Positions 36,017 to 46,400 of a stretch of DNA of 54,046 nt are shown here, in pieces. How positions within the stretch are numbered: the first letter of the stretch is position 1; every line of letters begins with the position of its first letter. Source of the DNA: Pseudoalteromonas arctica (GTDB lineage: Bacteria; Pseudomonadota; Gammaproteobacteria; Enterobacterales; Alteromonadaceae); the NCBI RefSeq assembly GCF_012927645.1, contig NZ_JABBMT010000026.1:1-54046 (forward strand), read 5' to 3'. The position numbers and the translations under genes were made by a program. The notes beneath the pieces are model-generated. The model was not told the DNA's origin. It made no database searches and saw only the letters and a program-made list of their open reading frames with translations.

Positions 36017-36677
36017 ACTGACATCACGCATGCCCTGCGTATTGGTTACTGGTTTTGCACCATTTGGCGGCGAATCGCTCAATCCGTCGTGGCAAGCGGT
36101 AAGCAAACTCGACGAACATTTAATCGCTAAACACCGAGTAATAGCCCTTGAGCTACCGTGTGAGTTTCATACCTCATTAGAGGTACTTTATAAAGCCATA
36201 GAGCAGCATCATCCGGTTCTAGTATTGTGTATCGGGCAAGCAGGTGGCCGCAGTGAAATAAGCATAGAGCGTATCGCGATTAATATTGATGATGCACGAA
36301 TTAAAGACAACGCGGGGCAGCAACCTATTGATCATCCCGTCGTCAAAAATGCTCCCGCTGCTTATTTTGCGAAATTACCTATCAAACGCATGTTATTAGC
36401 ACTGCAACAAAGTGAGATCCCAGCCGCCATTTCTAATACAGCGGGTACATATGTGTGTAATCACGTTATGTATGGTCTATTACATCATATCAATGAGCAT
36501 GAACCACACATCAAAGCGGGCTTTGTACATATCCCTTATTTACCCAGCCAAGCTGTGCACCATAATGGCGCACCGAGTATGAGCGAAGAAACCGTCCTAA
36601 GTGCGTTAAAAGTAATGATCAACGAAGCTATTGTTACAAAACAAGATCTAAAAGTCGCGGCTGGCACCACCCACTGA
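36009..36677 (+). CDS. pcp: pyrrolidone-carboxylate peptidase (pyroglutamyl peptidase I)
   Basis: Cytosolic C15 cysteine peptidase removing N-terminal pyroglutamate; its product 5-oxoproline is the substrate of Pxp. 222 residues. VLVTGFAPFGGESLNPSWQAV is the N-terminal signature, the active Glu lies in GQAGGRSEISIERIAIN, the Cys in SNTAGTYVCNHVMYG and the His in AGFVHIPYLPSQ. Last gene of the operon, overlapping DUF979 by 8 bases. A weak hairpin (36686-36711) follows without a U-run. Confidence 0.94.
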   Translation: MTKLTSRMPCVLVTGFAPFGGESLNPSWQAVSKLDEHLIAKHRVIALELPCEFHTSLEVLYKAIEQHHPVLVLCIGQAGGRSEISIERIAINIDDARIKDNAGQQPIDHPVVKNAPAAYFAKLPIKRMLLALQQSEIPAAISNTAGTYVCNHVMYGLLHHINEHEPHIKAGFVHIPYLPSQAVHHNGAPSMSEETVLSALKVMINEAIVTKQDLKVAAGTTH

Positions 36678-36781
36678 TCAATTTGGTGCATCAGCGGCCA
36701 TGCTGGTGCATAAATTATTCTTAAAATAGTGTAAAAGCTATATGACTTAGTTAATTATTTCTGTTAAAACAAACGTGAATG

Positions 36782-36801
36782 GTTAGGTATTATGACCTAA
36801 C
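36782..36801. promoter_or_regulatory. palindrome upstream of asnB
   Basis: GTTAGGT-ATTATG-ACCTAAC, a perfect 7-bp dyad with a 6-bp spacer, 30 bases before the asnB start. Its position suggests an operator at the start of transcription or a leader hairpin. The regulator is unknown. Confidence 0.45.
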
Positions 36802-36831
36802 TAACACACATGATAGGAATGAGGAGTTACT

Positions 36832-38505
36832 ATGTGTTCAATTTTTGGTGTATTAGATATAAAGTCTGATCCCGCCCCATTGCGTGTACAAGCAATTGAA
36901 ATGTCAAAATTATTACGTCACCGCGGGCCTGATTGGTCTGGTGTATATTCATCTGAAAAAGCGATTTTAGTGCACGAACGCTTAGCCATTGTTGGCGTAT
37001 CAAGCGGTGCACAGCCATTATATAACCCTGAGAAAACACATATTTTAGCGGTTAACGGGGAAATTTATAATCATAAAGAGTTAGCTGCAAATTTAGATAC
37101 TGATTTTACCTTTCAAACGCAGTCTGATTGCGAAGTCATTCTGGCATTGTATAAGCAAAAAGGCCCAGAATTTTTAGACGATTTAAACGGTATTTTTGCT
37201 TTTTGTTTATACGATGAAGAGCAAGATGCGTATCTTATTGGTCGTGACCACATTGGGATAATTCCACTTTACACTGGCCACGACGAGCACGGTAACTGTT
37301 ATGTCGCTTCTGAGTTAAAAGCGCTTTCACCGATTTGTAAACATATCGAGGAGTTTCCACCGGGCCATTACTTATACAGTAAAGATGGCGAATTACGCCC
37401 ATACTATAAACGTGATTGGCAAAGCTATGACGCTGTTAAAGATAACAGCGCAAAAGTTAAAGACGTCAAAGAAGCACTTGAATCCGCTGTTAAACGTCAG
37501 TTAATGTGTGACGTACCTTATGGCGTATTGTTGTCAGGTGGTTTAGATTCATCGGTTATTTCGGCTATTACCCAACGATTTGCAGCAAAACGTATTGAAG
37601 ATAATGATGAAAGTGATGCTTGGTGGCCAAAATTACATTCATTTTCAGTAGGACTTGAAGGTTCTCCAGATCTTGCTGCTGCGCAAAAAGTAGCTGATAT
37701 GATAGGAACTGTTCACCACCCGATTATATTTACGATCCAAGAAGGGATTGATGCCCTACGTGAGGTTATTTATCACATTGAAACCTACGATGTAACGACG
37801 ATCCGTGCCTCTACCCCCATGTACTTAATGGCTCGCCAAATCAAAGCGATGGGTATTAAAATGGTGCTCTCTGGTGAAGGCGCTGATGAGCTATTTGGTG
37901 GTTACTTGTACTTTCATAAAGCACCAAATGCACAAGAGTTTCATGAAGAATTAAATCGTAAAGTATCTAAACTGCACATGTTTGATTGCTTACGCGCAAA
38001 TAAATCAATGGCGGCATGGGGTGTAGAAGCCCGCGTCCCCTTTCTTGATAAAGAGTTTGTTGATGTTGCTATGCGTATCAACCCAGAAGCTAAAATGTGT
38101 AAATATGGCAAAATTGAAAAGCATATTTTACGTGAAGGCTTTGACGGCTACTTACCTGATGAAGTGTTATGGCGTCAAAAAGAGCAGTTTTCAGATGGTG
38201 TAGGTTACAGCTGGATTGATACATTAAAAGAGTTTGTAAACGAGCAAGTAACCGACCAAGAGCTTGAAAACGCAAAATTTAAATACCCTATTAATACGCC
38301 AGATTCAAAAGAAGCTTACTACTACCGTACTCTTTTTGAATCGCACTTTCCTGGTGATGCATCAGCTAAATGTGTACCACATGGTAAATCGGTAGCGTGT
38401 TCAACTCCTGAAGCACTTGCATGGGACGCATCGTTCCAAAACAATGCAGATCCATCAGGTCGTGCTGCGGGTATTCATAACGACGCCTACGCACAAAAGA
38501 AATAA
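36832..38505 (+). CDS. asnB: asparagine synthetase B (glutamine-hydrolysing)
   Basis: Makes asparagine from aspartate, ATP and glutamine. 557 residues (E. coli 554). The N-terminal glutaminase begins with the nucleophile Cys2 (MCSIFGV) and has LRHRGPDWSGVY and LAVNGEIYNHKEL. The synthetase domain carries the PP-loop LLSGGLDSSVISA, SGEGADELFGGY and GVEARVPFLDKEFV. GAGGAG lies about 6 bases before ATG 36832. Monocistronic. Confidence 0.97.
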   Translation: MCSIFGVLDIKSDPAPLRVQAIEMSKLLRHRGPDWSGVYSSEKAILVHERLAIVGVSSGAQPLYNPEKTHILAVNGEIYNHKELAANLDTDFTFQTQSDCEVILALYKQKGPEFLDDLNGIFAFCLYDEEQDAYLIGRDHIGIIPLYTGHDEHGNCYVASELKALSPICKHIEEFPPGHYLYSKDGELRPYYKRDWQSYDAVKDNSAKVKDVKEALESAVKRQLMCDVPYGVLLSGGLDSSVISAITQRFAAKRIEDNDESDAWWPKLHSFSVGLEGSPDLAAAQKVADMIGTVHHPIIFTIQEGIDALREVIYHIETYDVTTIRASTPMYLMARQIKAMGIKMVLSGEGADELFGGYLYFHKAPNAQEFHEELNRKVSKLHMFDCLRANKSMAAWGVEARVPFLDKEFVDVAMRINPEAKMCKYGKIEKHILREGFDGYLPDEVLWRQKEQFSDGVGYSWIDTLKEFVNEQVTDQELENAKFKYPINTPDSKEAYYYRTLFESHFPGDASAKCVPHGKSVACSTPEALAWDASFQNNADPSGRAAGIHNDAYAQKK

Positions 38506-39067
38506 TAAGCCTAGTCGCTATTAAATCTGGCATTAACTCACAGACCGCACAAAGCCCCGCGCCTTGTGCGATATTTTGCTATTGAGCAAGTTTTTAACGA
38601 TACACCAAGACGCTATAAAGGCTCGTTTGCGCTAATTGTCATTTATACAAATACAGGGGAAGTATTTAAAATCAGAATACATCAACGCGCACTGCAACTA
38701 GAATTAGCCACCTTGATAGCACCAAGGTACAAACAGAGGTTCTACTACAACAATAAAACACCAACCCGTTTACGGCTTTATAAAACTACAAAAAATAATA
38801 GCTCAATTAACCTCAATAAACAGCCGCGATTACTTTAACAATCAAACTAATTTTTAACCTTTGCAAAATTTTTTACTTTTATATAAAAACATAAAAATGT
38901 TTACAATAACCATATAAACCGCTATTTAACAACAAAATCATTTACATTTGGTATTTAACTCATACACTAGTAGCTGTATGATCATCAGTTAAATTAGTTA
39001 GTCTTCAAATAAATTAAATATGCTGCAGATCACAAGCAGCTTATTAAGACAACAAAAGAGGTATTGC
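38506..39067. other. 562-base gap between asnB and the BCCT gene
   Basis: A possible asnB terminator, GCACAA...TTGTGC, spans 38547-38570 with a loose loop and some T residues after it. A GTG-started frame at 38566-38838 (90 codons) has no ribosome site, a Lys/Asn/Arg-rich tail and no family resemblance; I do not call it a gene. The rest (38840-39067) is strongly AT-rich and probably holds the transporter promoter. Confidence 0.5.
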
Positions 39068-40648
39068 ATGAAGGATAATCATGACAAATATAGTATCGAC
39101 AATACGGATTACACCGTAGGTCAGGATAACGTGCAAAAATGGGGGTTTGATATACATAATCCTGTTTTTGGCATTAGTGCGGGCCTGATTGTCACCTTTT
39201 TAATCGCCATTCTCGCTACCGAGCCAGCAACTGCAAAAGCAGCACTTGATGGTGTGAAACTCGATATAATTAATAATTTTGATGCCTTGTTTATGTGGGC
39301 TGCAAACTTCTTCGTTATTTTTTGTTTAGCACTGATCATTTCTCCTTACGGAAAAATCCGTTTAGGAGGCAGTGATGCTAAGCCTTCATATACGCGTGTT
39401 TCATGGCTCGCTATGTTATTCGCCGCAGGCATGGGTATTGGCTTAATGTTTTGGGGAGTCGCTGAACCGGTTGCCTATTTTACTGGTTGGTATGAAACAC
39501 CACTGAATGTAACCCCTAATAGTCCTGAAGCTGCAAAGCTAGCTATGGGGGCGACTATGTTCCATTGGGGCCTGCACCCTTGGGCTATTTATGCTGTAGT
39601 TGGCTTATCACTATCATTTTTTACGTATAACAAAGGTTTACCTTTGTCTATTCGGTCAATTTTTTACCCTATATTGGGCGATAAAGCATGGGGCTGGCCT
39701 GGTCATATCATTGATATTTTAGCGGTACTAGCAACTTTATTTGGCCTGGCAACATCATTGGGCTTAGGCGCTCAACAAGCGTCAGCGGGGATAAACCACG
39801 TATTTGCTCTCGAAGGCGGCATTGGCTCACAAATACTCGTTATTGTAGGCGTTACCCTACTGGCTGTTATTTCCGTTGTACGTGGCATCGATGGCGGTGT
39901 AAAGCTCCTTAGTAATATCAACATGCTCATTGCTTTTGCCTTATTGGTATTTATTTGTTTAGTAGGCTTTGCTGTTGCGATGGGTAATATTCCTACCACC
40001 TTTATGGGTTATGTTGAAAATATCATTCCATTAAGTAATCCACATGGCCGTGAAGACGAAACATGGATGCATGGCTGGACTGTCTTTTACTGGGCTTGGT
40101 GGATTTCGTGGTCACCGTTTGTAGGTATGTTTATCGCTCGCGTATCACGTGGTCGTACTATTCGTGAATTTTTGATTGCGGTATTACTTATCCCAACATT
40201 AGTTACAGTGTTATGGATGTCAATTTACGGCGGTATTGCAATTGATCAAGTAGTCAATGGAATTGGCGCACTTGGCCTAAATGGTTTAACCGATGTCCCT
40301 ATGGCTATGTTTCAGATGTTAGATGAATTACCTATGTCTAATATTTTGTCTGTTATAGCTGTGCTATTAGTTTTAGTGTTCTTTATCACTTCATCTGATT
40401 CAGGGTCATTAGTAATAGACTCTATCACTGCTGGCGGGAAAATCGATGCGCCAGTACCACAACGCATATTTTGGGCATCTATTGAAGGCGCTATTGCAGC
40501 TGCGCTACTGTGGATTGGTGGTACACAAGCAATAGAAGCACTGCAAGCAGGTGCGGTCTCTACCGGCTTACCATTTACAATCGTCTTGCTGTTTATGTGT
40601 TTAAGCCTTATTTTAGGTCTGAGAACTGAGCCGTTACCGGCTAAATAA
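39068..40648 (+). CDS. BCCT-family betaine/choline/carnitine transporter
   Basis: Inner-membrane secondary transporter with about 12 membrane helices, 526 residues from ATG 39068, which has AAGAGG 8 bases upstream. Diagnostic blocks are AAGMGIGLMFWGVAEPVAYF (helix 3 Gly-rich segment), FHWGLHPWAIYAVVGLSLSF, and FYWAWWISWSPFVGMFIARVSRGRTIREF around the aromatic substrate box of helix 8. The tail ends soon after the last helix, without the long osmosensing C-terminus of BetP. The substrate is probably a trimethylammonium compound; which one cannot be told. Confidence 0.92.
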   Translation: MKDNHDKYSIDNTDYTVGQDNVQKWGFDIHNPVFGISAGLIVTFLIAILATEPATAKAALDGVKLDIINNFDALFMWAANFFVIFCLALIISPYGKIRLGGSDAKPSYTRVSWLAMLFAAGMGIGLMFWGVAEPVAYFTGWYETPLNVTPNSPEAAKLAMGATMFHWGLHPWAIYAVVGLSLSFFTYNKGLPLSIRSIFYPILGDKAWGWPGHIIDILAVLATLFGLATSLGLGAQQASAGINHVFALEGGIGSQILVIVGVTLLAVISVVRGIDGGVKLLSNINMLIAFALLVFICLVGFAVAMGNIPTTFMGYVENIIPLSNPHGREDETWMHGWTVFYWAWWISWSPFVGMFIARVSRGRTIREFLIAVLLIPTLVTVLWMSIYGGIAIDQVVNGIGALGLNGLTDVPMAMFQMLDELPMSNILSVIAVLLVLVFFITSSDSGSLVIDSITAGGKIDAPVPQRIFWASIEGAIAAALLWIGGTQAIEALQAGAVSTGLPFTIVLLFMCLSLILGLRTEPLPAK

Positions 40649-40665
40649 ACGCAATTTAAAACAAC

Positions 40666-40693
40666 AAACGCCGCAAAGTTGCGGCGTTTTTTT
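40666..40693. terminator. intrinsic terminator after the BCCT gene
   Basis: AAACGCCGCAA and TTGCGGCGTTT pair, followed by a run of seven T. It lies between convergent genes. Confidence 0.9.
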
Positions 40694-40731
40694 ATTTAAG
40701 CTTATTAGTCAAAGTTCAAGTTAAGAGATTT

Positions 40732-41442
40732 TTAACTCCATAACTGCGAGATCGGTGTATCTTCTCGGTAATGGTAACTCAATTGTGCTTGTAACAGTTC
40801 AGCCGTTGCTAAAGCGTCAGTTAAAGCATTATGGTTTTTATACACAGGTAATGAATAACGCTGGCGACAATCACCTAACCTAAGCGATCCTAACTTAGAA
40901 TTAAATAACCAACCGAGCAAACCCTGCCTCGCTTTTAGGGCTTTGCGTTCAATTTCCATGGTATCGACCAAGGCAAAGTTAATCCCCTCGTTAAGCCTAA
41001 GTAGCAGTGCAGTATTTAAAAAGTGGCGCTCAATCGCGGCATAATGTACAACCACAACTTTACCACTGAGCGCTTGCAATAACGGCTCAATAATATGATT
41101 AAAATCCGGTGCATCGTCAATTTCTGAATGCGTTATGCCATGTATTACAATGGATCCCTCATTAAAATTTCGCCTAGGGCGGACAACCCAATGGCGACTC
41201 TCTTTGCAATAGATACGCTGTAAATTAAAAGGAATTAAACCAACGCTGACAATATCATCACGGGTGCTATCTAAACCGGTTGTTTCAAAGTCCATTGCAA
41301 CAAATGGCACATCTTTAATTGCTGCAAACTTATCGCTAAAAGCAGCTCCATAAAAGCGTTTGATTGTGTCATTTTGAGTAGTACTTAATAAACTTGTATA
41401 ACGTGCTGCCCAGTCAATCATTGCTTGCTTTTTAAAAGCCAT
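40732..41442 (-). CDS. DnaQ-like 3'-5' exonuclease (DEDDh)
   Basis: 236 residues. Exo I is FVAMDFETTGLDSTRDDIVSVG with Asp and Glu, Exo II lies in HYAAIERHFLN and Exo III epsilon is HNALTDALATAELL with His and Asp. This is the fold of Pol III epsilon, but with an N-terminal extension of about 45 residues and no clamp-binding or alpha-binding tail, so it is an accessory exonuclease rather than the replicative proofreader. It starts four bases after the DUF294 gene and forms an operon with it. Confidence 0.88.
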   Translation of the reverse strand: MAFKKQAMIDWAARYTSLLSTTQNDTIKRFYGAAFSDKFAAIKDVPFVAMDFETTGLDSTRDDIVSVGLIPFNLQRIYCKESRHWVVRPRRNFNEGSIVIHGITHSEIDDAPDFNHIIEPLLQALSGKVVVVHYAAIERHFLNTALLLRLNEGINFALVDTMEIERKALKARQGLLGWLFNSKLGSLRLGDCRQRYSLPVYKNHNALTDALATAELLQAQLSYHYREDTPISQLWS

Positions 41443-41445
41443 ACA

Positions 41446-43341
41446 TTACTTCACCCCAGAGTTTGCTGAGTAACCAAATTTCAAATAGCTTTGTGCTTTT
41501 TCTAAAATTGCAAAAGCCTCTTTTAAATTACGCTGCTCAAACGGCGATAATAAATGAGGGTCTAAATCGTTGTCTGGTTCTTCTCCTTGTTCAATTTGCC
41601 ATGCTTGATGACGGATCCGCATCATGGCAATATATTCCAGCGCATCGCGCAAATCTTGTGCTTTGCCTTTAGGTAATAAGTTAGCCTCGATAATATCTTC
41701 TAAGCGCTCAAACGAATTTTGTTTACGTGAACCAACCGCTAATGCATGAACGCGCACCACATCAGATAGCGGTGCTGTACCACGACGTTTTAAGTTCATT
41801 GAGCGCTTATGTTGGCCATTGTGCTCAAGTACAAAGCCGTTAAAGAATCCCAATGGCGGTGTTCGGTTGCGAGCATTAGCAGCAAGGTTAGCTAAAAAGC
41901 GTTTATTTACTTTGCTTTCTTTTGCCACCAGCGTTTTAAGCTCATCGGCCCATTTTAGCTTGCCCCAAACGCCATCTAAGTCAAAAAATATCGAGCTATT
42001 GAGCAGTGCTTGCGGTTTGGGCTCGGCCATCCAGCTAGCAAATTTTTCTTGCCATTGCTCGCGGGTCATACGCCATTTTTTAAACGATGCCATAATTTCA
42101 CCATCACAATAGGTATAGCCACACTTAGCCAAGCCATCACACACAAAGTCTGATAAGTTTTGAAAATACTCATCGTGCAATGTCTCATCGAAACTATTAT
42201 CTAAAATCAGTGCATTATCTTGATCGGTTACAATTAACTGCTCGTCCCGTGCCATTGAGCCCAGCGCAATAAAACAATAAGGAATGGGCGGCTCGCCAAA
42301 TTTTTCTTCTGCTAGGGCTAATAGGCGCTGTTTAAAGGTACGTCCTATTACTGCCATAGCAGTCCCTATCATATGCGAATTGGCATCTTCGTTTACCATA
42401 CGCACAAACACATTAGGTAATTGGCGGGCATAATGAACTAAGTCATCAACCGATTGCTGAGCTAAAATACCGCGTACTAACAATAAGCTACTTTGTGATT
42501 CATAGCGTAAAATATCAGATAGCGATATCACCCCTATTGGTCGCTTTTTATGTACCACAGGCAAGTGATGTAAGTTATCTCTGAGCATGGCTAAAACAGC
42601 TTCAAAAACGTAAGAGTTACTATCGAGCAAAACCAACCCTGAGGTCATTACCTCTTTCGCCGGCGTATCAAACGTAAGTCCTTGGGCAACAACTTTCGTA
42701 CGGATATCTCTATCTGTGATGATCCCCACCACTTGACCGTCATCTTCTTCTGGATCGTCGCTTATTTGTTTTTCTATATCAGTAACGAGTACTGAAGAGA
42801 CCGATTCTTGTGTCATCAAAAACGCGACGTCTTGTATGGGGGTTTGTGTAGTAACAGTGACTACATCGCGATGTAATAATGATTTAACTTTTGCGGTGGT
42901 TAAATCATTGCTGTCGGCTTGCTCTACTATGGCTTGGTGCAAGCGTACGTTGCCATCCACTTCGAAAAAGTCGGCAAAGGTTTCGTATTTATCACAGTAT
43001 TCGTTGAAGGTATTAACGTTAATGCAATACGTTAAGGTATCTTCAAGTGCACGAGCTGGAAACCGCACTTTGCGGTTCATCAATAAACCCATTTGGCCAA
43101 AAATACCGCCTGTAGCTAAGCGATTATAGAGTTCACCATTACGGCGTGAAATCTCAACTGAGCCACTACGAATAATATACAAGTCACTAATATCTTGCCC
43201 TAAATGCAGGATATCAGTTTCGGCACGAAAGTAAGCAACCTCTATTTGCATTGCTAATTCGTTCAATGCCTCAGTAGGAAGCGTATCAAATGGGGGATGT
43301 TCAACTAAAAATTGGGCTATTTCAACTTGCTCGGCCTGCAT
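41446..43341 (-). CDS. cNMP-binding, CBS and DUF294 nucleotidyltransferase-like protein
   Basis: 631 residues. A cyclic-nucleotide-binding domain (about 14-125) has LYIIRSGSVEISRRNGELYNRL. A CBS pair (about 150-285) has VGIITDRDIRTKVV and PIGVISLSDILRY. A DUF294 nucleotidyltransferase-like domain (about 330-460) has ALGSMARDEQLIVTDQDNALI, the GS-x-x-R-x-E/D type motif of GlnD-like enzymes. A helical C-terminal domain (about 490-625) completes it. It probably senses a nucleotide and acts as a regulator or nucleotidyltransferase. The domain set and the exonuclease partner recur together in many gammaproteobacteria; the function is not established. Confidence 0.88.
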   Translation of the reverse strand: MQAEQVEIAQFLVEHPPFDTLPTEALNELAMQIEVAYFRAETDILHLGQDISDLYIIRSGSVEISRRNGELYNRLATGGIFGQMGLLMNRKVRFPARALEDTLTYCINVNTFNEYCDKYETFADFFEVDGNVRLHQAIVEQADSNDLTTAKVKSLLHRDVVTVTTQTPIQDVAFLMTQESVSSVLVTDIEKQISDDPEEDDGQVVGIITDRDIRTKVVAQGLTFDTPAKEVMTSGLVLLDSNSYVFEAVLAMLRDNLHHLPVVHKKRPIGVISLSDILRYESQSSLLLVRGILAQQSVDDLVHYARQLPNVFVRMVNEDANSHMIGTAMAVIGRTFKQRLLALAEEKFGEPPIPYCFIALGSMARDEQLIVTDQDNALILDNSFDETLHDEYFQNLSDFVCDGLAKCGYTYCDGEIMASFKKWRMTREQWQEKFASWMAEPKPQALLNSSIFFDLDGVWGKLKWADELKTLVAKESKVNKRFLANLAANARNRTPPLGFFNGFVLEHNGQHKRSMNLKRRGTAPLSDVVRVHALAVGSRKQNSFERLEDIIEANLLPKGKAQDLRDALEYIAMMRIRHQAWQIEQGEEPDNDLDPHLLSPFEQRNLKEAFAILEKAQSYLKFGYSANSGVK

Positions 43342-43380
43342 AGGGAATCCTTGTGGCGTGAATCTAGTTGAATTGTGAGC

Positions 43381-43418
43381 CTAATTGGCTATTTTTTCAA
43401 AGAAAAATAGCCAATTAG
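43381..43418. terminator. 16-bp hairpin after the RND operon
   Basis: CTAATTGGCTATTTTT and its exact reverse complement pair around TCAAAG. No separate U-run follows on the minus strand, but the stem ends are T/A-rich. Probable end of the RND transcript before the DUF294 operon. Confidence 0.6.
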
Positions 43419-43423
43419 CGTAA

Positions 43424-46400
43424 TTAATTATCTACTTGATCTAACTCCTGAGCTAATTGTTTTGACTCATCGCCGCGAGGGCTGGTAAAGCGGGCTAAAC
43501 CCAAGTAAATCACCGGTGTTAAGTACAAAGTAAACAACACCGCTAAAGACAAGCCACCAAATACGACCCAGCCAATGGCATTACGTGCCTCAGCCCCTGC
43601 TCCAGTTGATAATATCAGCGGCAGTGCACCTAGTAAGGTGGATATCAAGGTCATAGTAATTGGTCTTAAACGTACTAATGCTGCTTGCTCTACCGCTTTA
43701 CGCACGGTTAATCCTTGGTCGCGCAATTGGTCAGCAAATTCAACTAACAAAATCGCGTTTTTCGCGATTAAACCAATTAACATCACCAAACCTATTTGCG
43801 AGTAAATATTTAAAGAAGTACCAGTTAAATACAGCGCTAAGATTGCTGATGTAATACCAAACGGTACGGTTACCATCACCACTACGGCACTATTAACATT
43901 TTCAAACTGTGCTGCTAATACTAAAAATACGATTAAAAATGCCAATATGTAAGTGATAAATACTTCATTAGAGGTTTCTTCAAAGGTTAATGCTTCACCT
44001 TTAAATGCCAAGCTAATGCCACTTGGTAGCGTTTGCTCTGAAATATCACGTAATTGCGATACCAGCTGTGCAATACTCATGTCCGCTGGCAATTCCATAT
44101 CAAGCTCGATGGCACGACGCTGTGCGTGGCGTTCAAGCTCGGCGGCAACACCTTCTTCAGTAATGGTTGCAACACTACTCAGTGGTACTAACTGACCGTT
44201 ATTTGCACTGATATATAAATTAGCGAGATCACTGGGATCTTTAATGGTTTGATTTTGTGCTTGCAGAATAATCGGTACGGACTGATCACCAATATTTAAA
44301 TCAGCAATATCATCGCCATTTATCGCAGCCCGTAAGGTGATTGATATATCGCTCAGTGATACCCCTAATTCCTCTGCACGACGTCTATCAATATTAACCC
44401 GCAATTGCGGCTGCGATGGCTGATATGAAATACGCACGTTGTCAATCGACGGGATCGTCTGCTCAACCTGTGCAGCAAAATCTTGTGCGGCCTTATAAAT
44501 CTGCAGGTAATCTTGCCCTAATAGTGCCAGCTCAATACCGCCACCTTGACCGCGTAAATTTAAACTATTTGACCCAGACGGATAACCTGCAGCTCCAGGA
44601 ATATTACCCAGCGGACCACGAATTTTGTTAATGATCTCTTGCTGTGAAAAATGACGTTCATCCCAGTGTTTTAAAGGCACGGTAATAAACACAATATTTG
44701 GGTCCCACTGCCCTACAACGGTATAAATAGATTCAATTTCGCCGCTTTGCACATACGCCAGCAAAATATCTTCCATTTGCATTGCTTGGCGGTCCATAAA
44801 GTTCAAACCAACACCATCAGGGCCCCGAGCAAAGATACGGATTTTTCCGCGATCCTCTGAAGGCAGTAATTCATTGTCTAAATTAAGATACAAAGCGCCC
44901 GAACCCGCAGCGACTAATAAACAAGCTATAAACGTAAGCCACGCATGATCAAGCACCCAATGAATGGTTTTGGTATAAATATTAGCAAGCCAATGGCCTA
45001 TTTTAGCAAACGGGTGTTTACCACCTTGTTTGAGTTTTAGCTTTGAGGTGAGCGCTGGCACTAATGAAAGCGCCACAAAGCTTGAAATGATCACCGCTCC
45101 CGCAAGTACCCCACCAAACTCCCTAAATAATCGCCCTGCTGTTGAAGGTAAAAAAGCGATAGGAACAAATACCGCCGCCAACACCGCAGTCGTTGCGACA
45201 ACAGCAAAAAACACTTCTCGGGTGCCAATAACCGCAGCAGCACGGCGGCCAAGGCCTAAACCGCGTTGACGTTGAATGTTTTCGCTGACCACTATCGCAT
45301 CATCAACTATCAACCCCGTTGCTAACACTAATGCCAGCAAAGTAAGTATATTGATTGAAAAACCCAGTGCCCATATCAACGCTAATGAACCAACCAAGGC
45401 AACAGGAATTGCAAATGCAGGCACTAAAGTCGCACGCCAAGAGCCAATAAACACCCACAATGTAATGATCACCAGCAGCACAGTTAATACCAGTGAGTAA
45501 ATAACCTCATCAACTGAGCTCCTGATAAATTGTGCATCATCGGAAGTTAGAGTAAATTTAAGCTCCGGAAAACGCGTTTGCACTTTTGCTAATAAACTTA
45601 ATACCTCGTCAGATATTTCAATGGTATTTGACTGTGCTTGACGTATAACTTCCATGCCAATCACTGGCTGGCCGTTTAAGCGAACCATAGAGCGAGGATC
45701 CGCAGGGCCAAAATACACCGCCGCAATATCACCAATACGCGTACCATCACGAATAATAATATCGGCCACTTGCTCAGCGGTAACCGAGGTTGCATCTGCG
45801 CGCACAATAATTTGTTGATCCGTCGATTTCAAACTACCGGCCGGTACGTCAAATGGCGCTTGGCGTAGTACTTGGGCTACATCAGGAACGGTTAAATTAA
45901 AACTGGTTAATTTAAGTGGATCAAGGCGTACCCGTAAAACACGTTTTCGGTCACCATTTAAACGTACATCTGCCACACCTGGAATGGTTAAAAACTGCGG
46001 TGCTAAATCAACCTCAACCAGTTCAGTCAACGCTTCAAGGGCTATGGTATCGCTTGATACGGTCAAAGATACAACCGCCTCGGCATCATTATCAGCCTTG
46101 ATAATAGAAACGCGCTCAACTTCTTCAGGCAACTCACGTTGTACACGTGCTATCGACTCACGGGTTTCATTGGCAGCATCATCAAGGTCAACACCAGCAC
46201 GAAACTCAACAACAATCCGTGCGTTGCCTTCTTCACTTTGTGCGCGAATGGTTTTTACACCACTTACGCGAGCCACTGCTCCTTCAAGTTTACTGGTTAC
46301 TTCGGTATCAACCGTCTCAGGAGAGCCGCCAGGAAATGAAGCCGACACCGTGATCCTTGGCGTATCAACATCAGGCAGTTCACGAACTTCAACTCCGGCA

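Noticed and set aside
38566..38838. 90-residue GTG-started protein after asnB
   Set aside because: No ribosome site, no family resemblance, overlaps a likely asnB terminator and has a low-complexity Lys/Asn tail.
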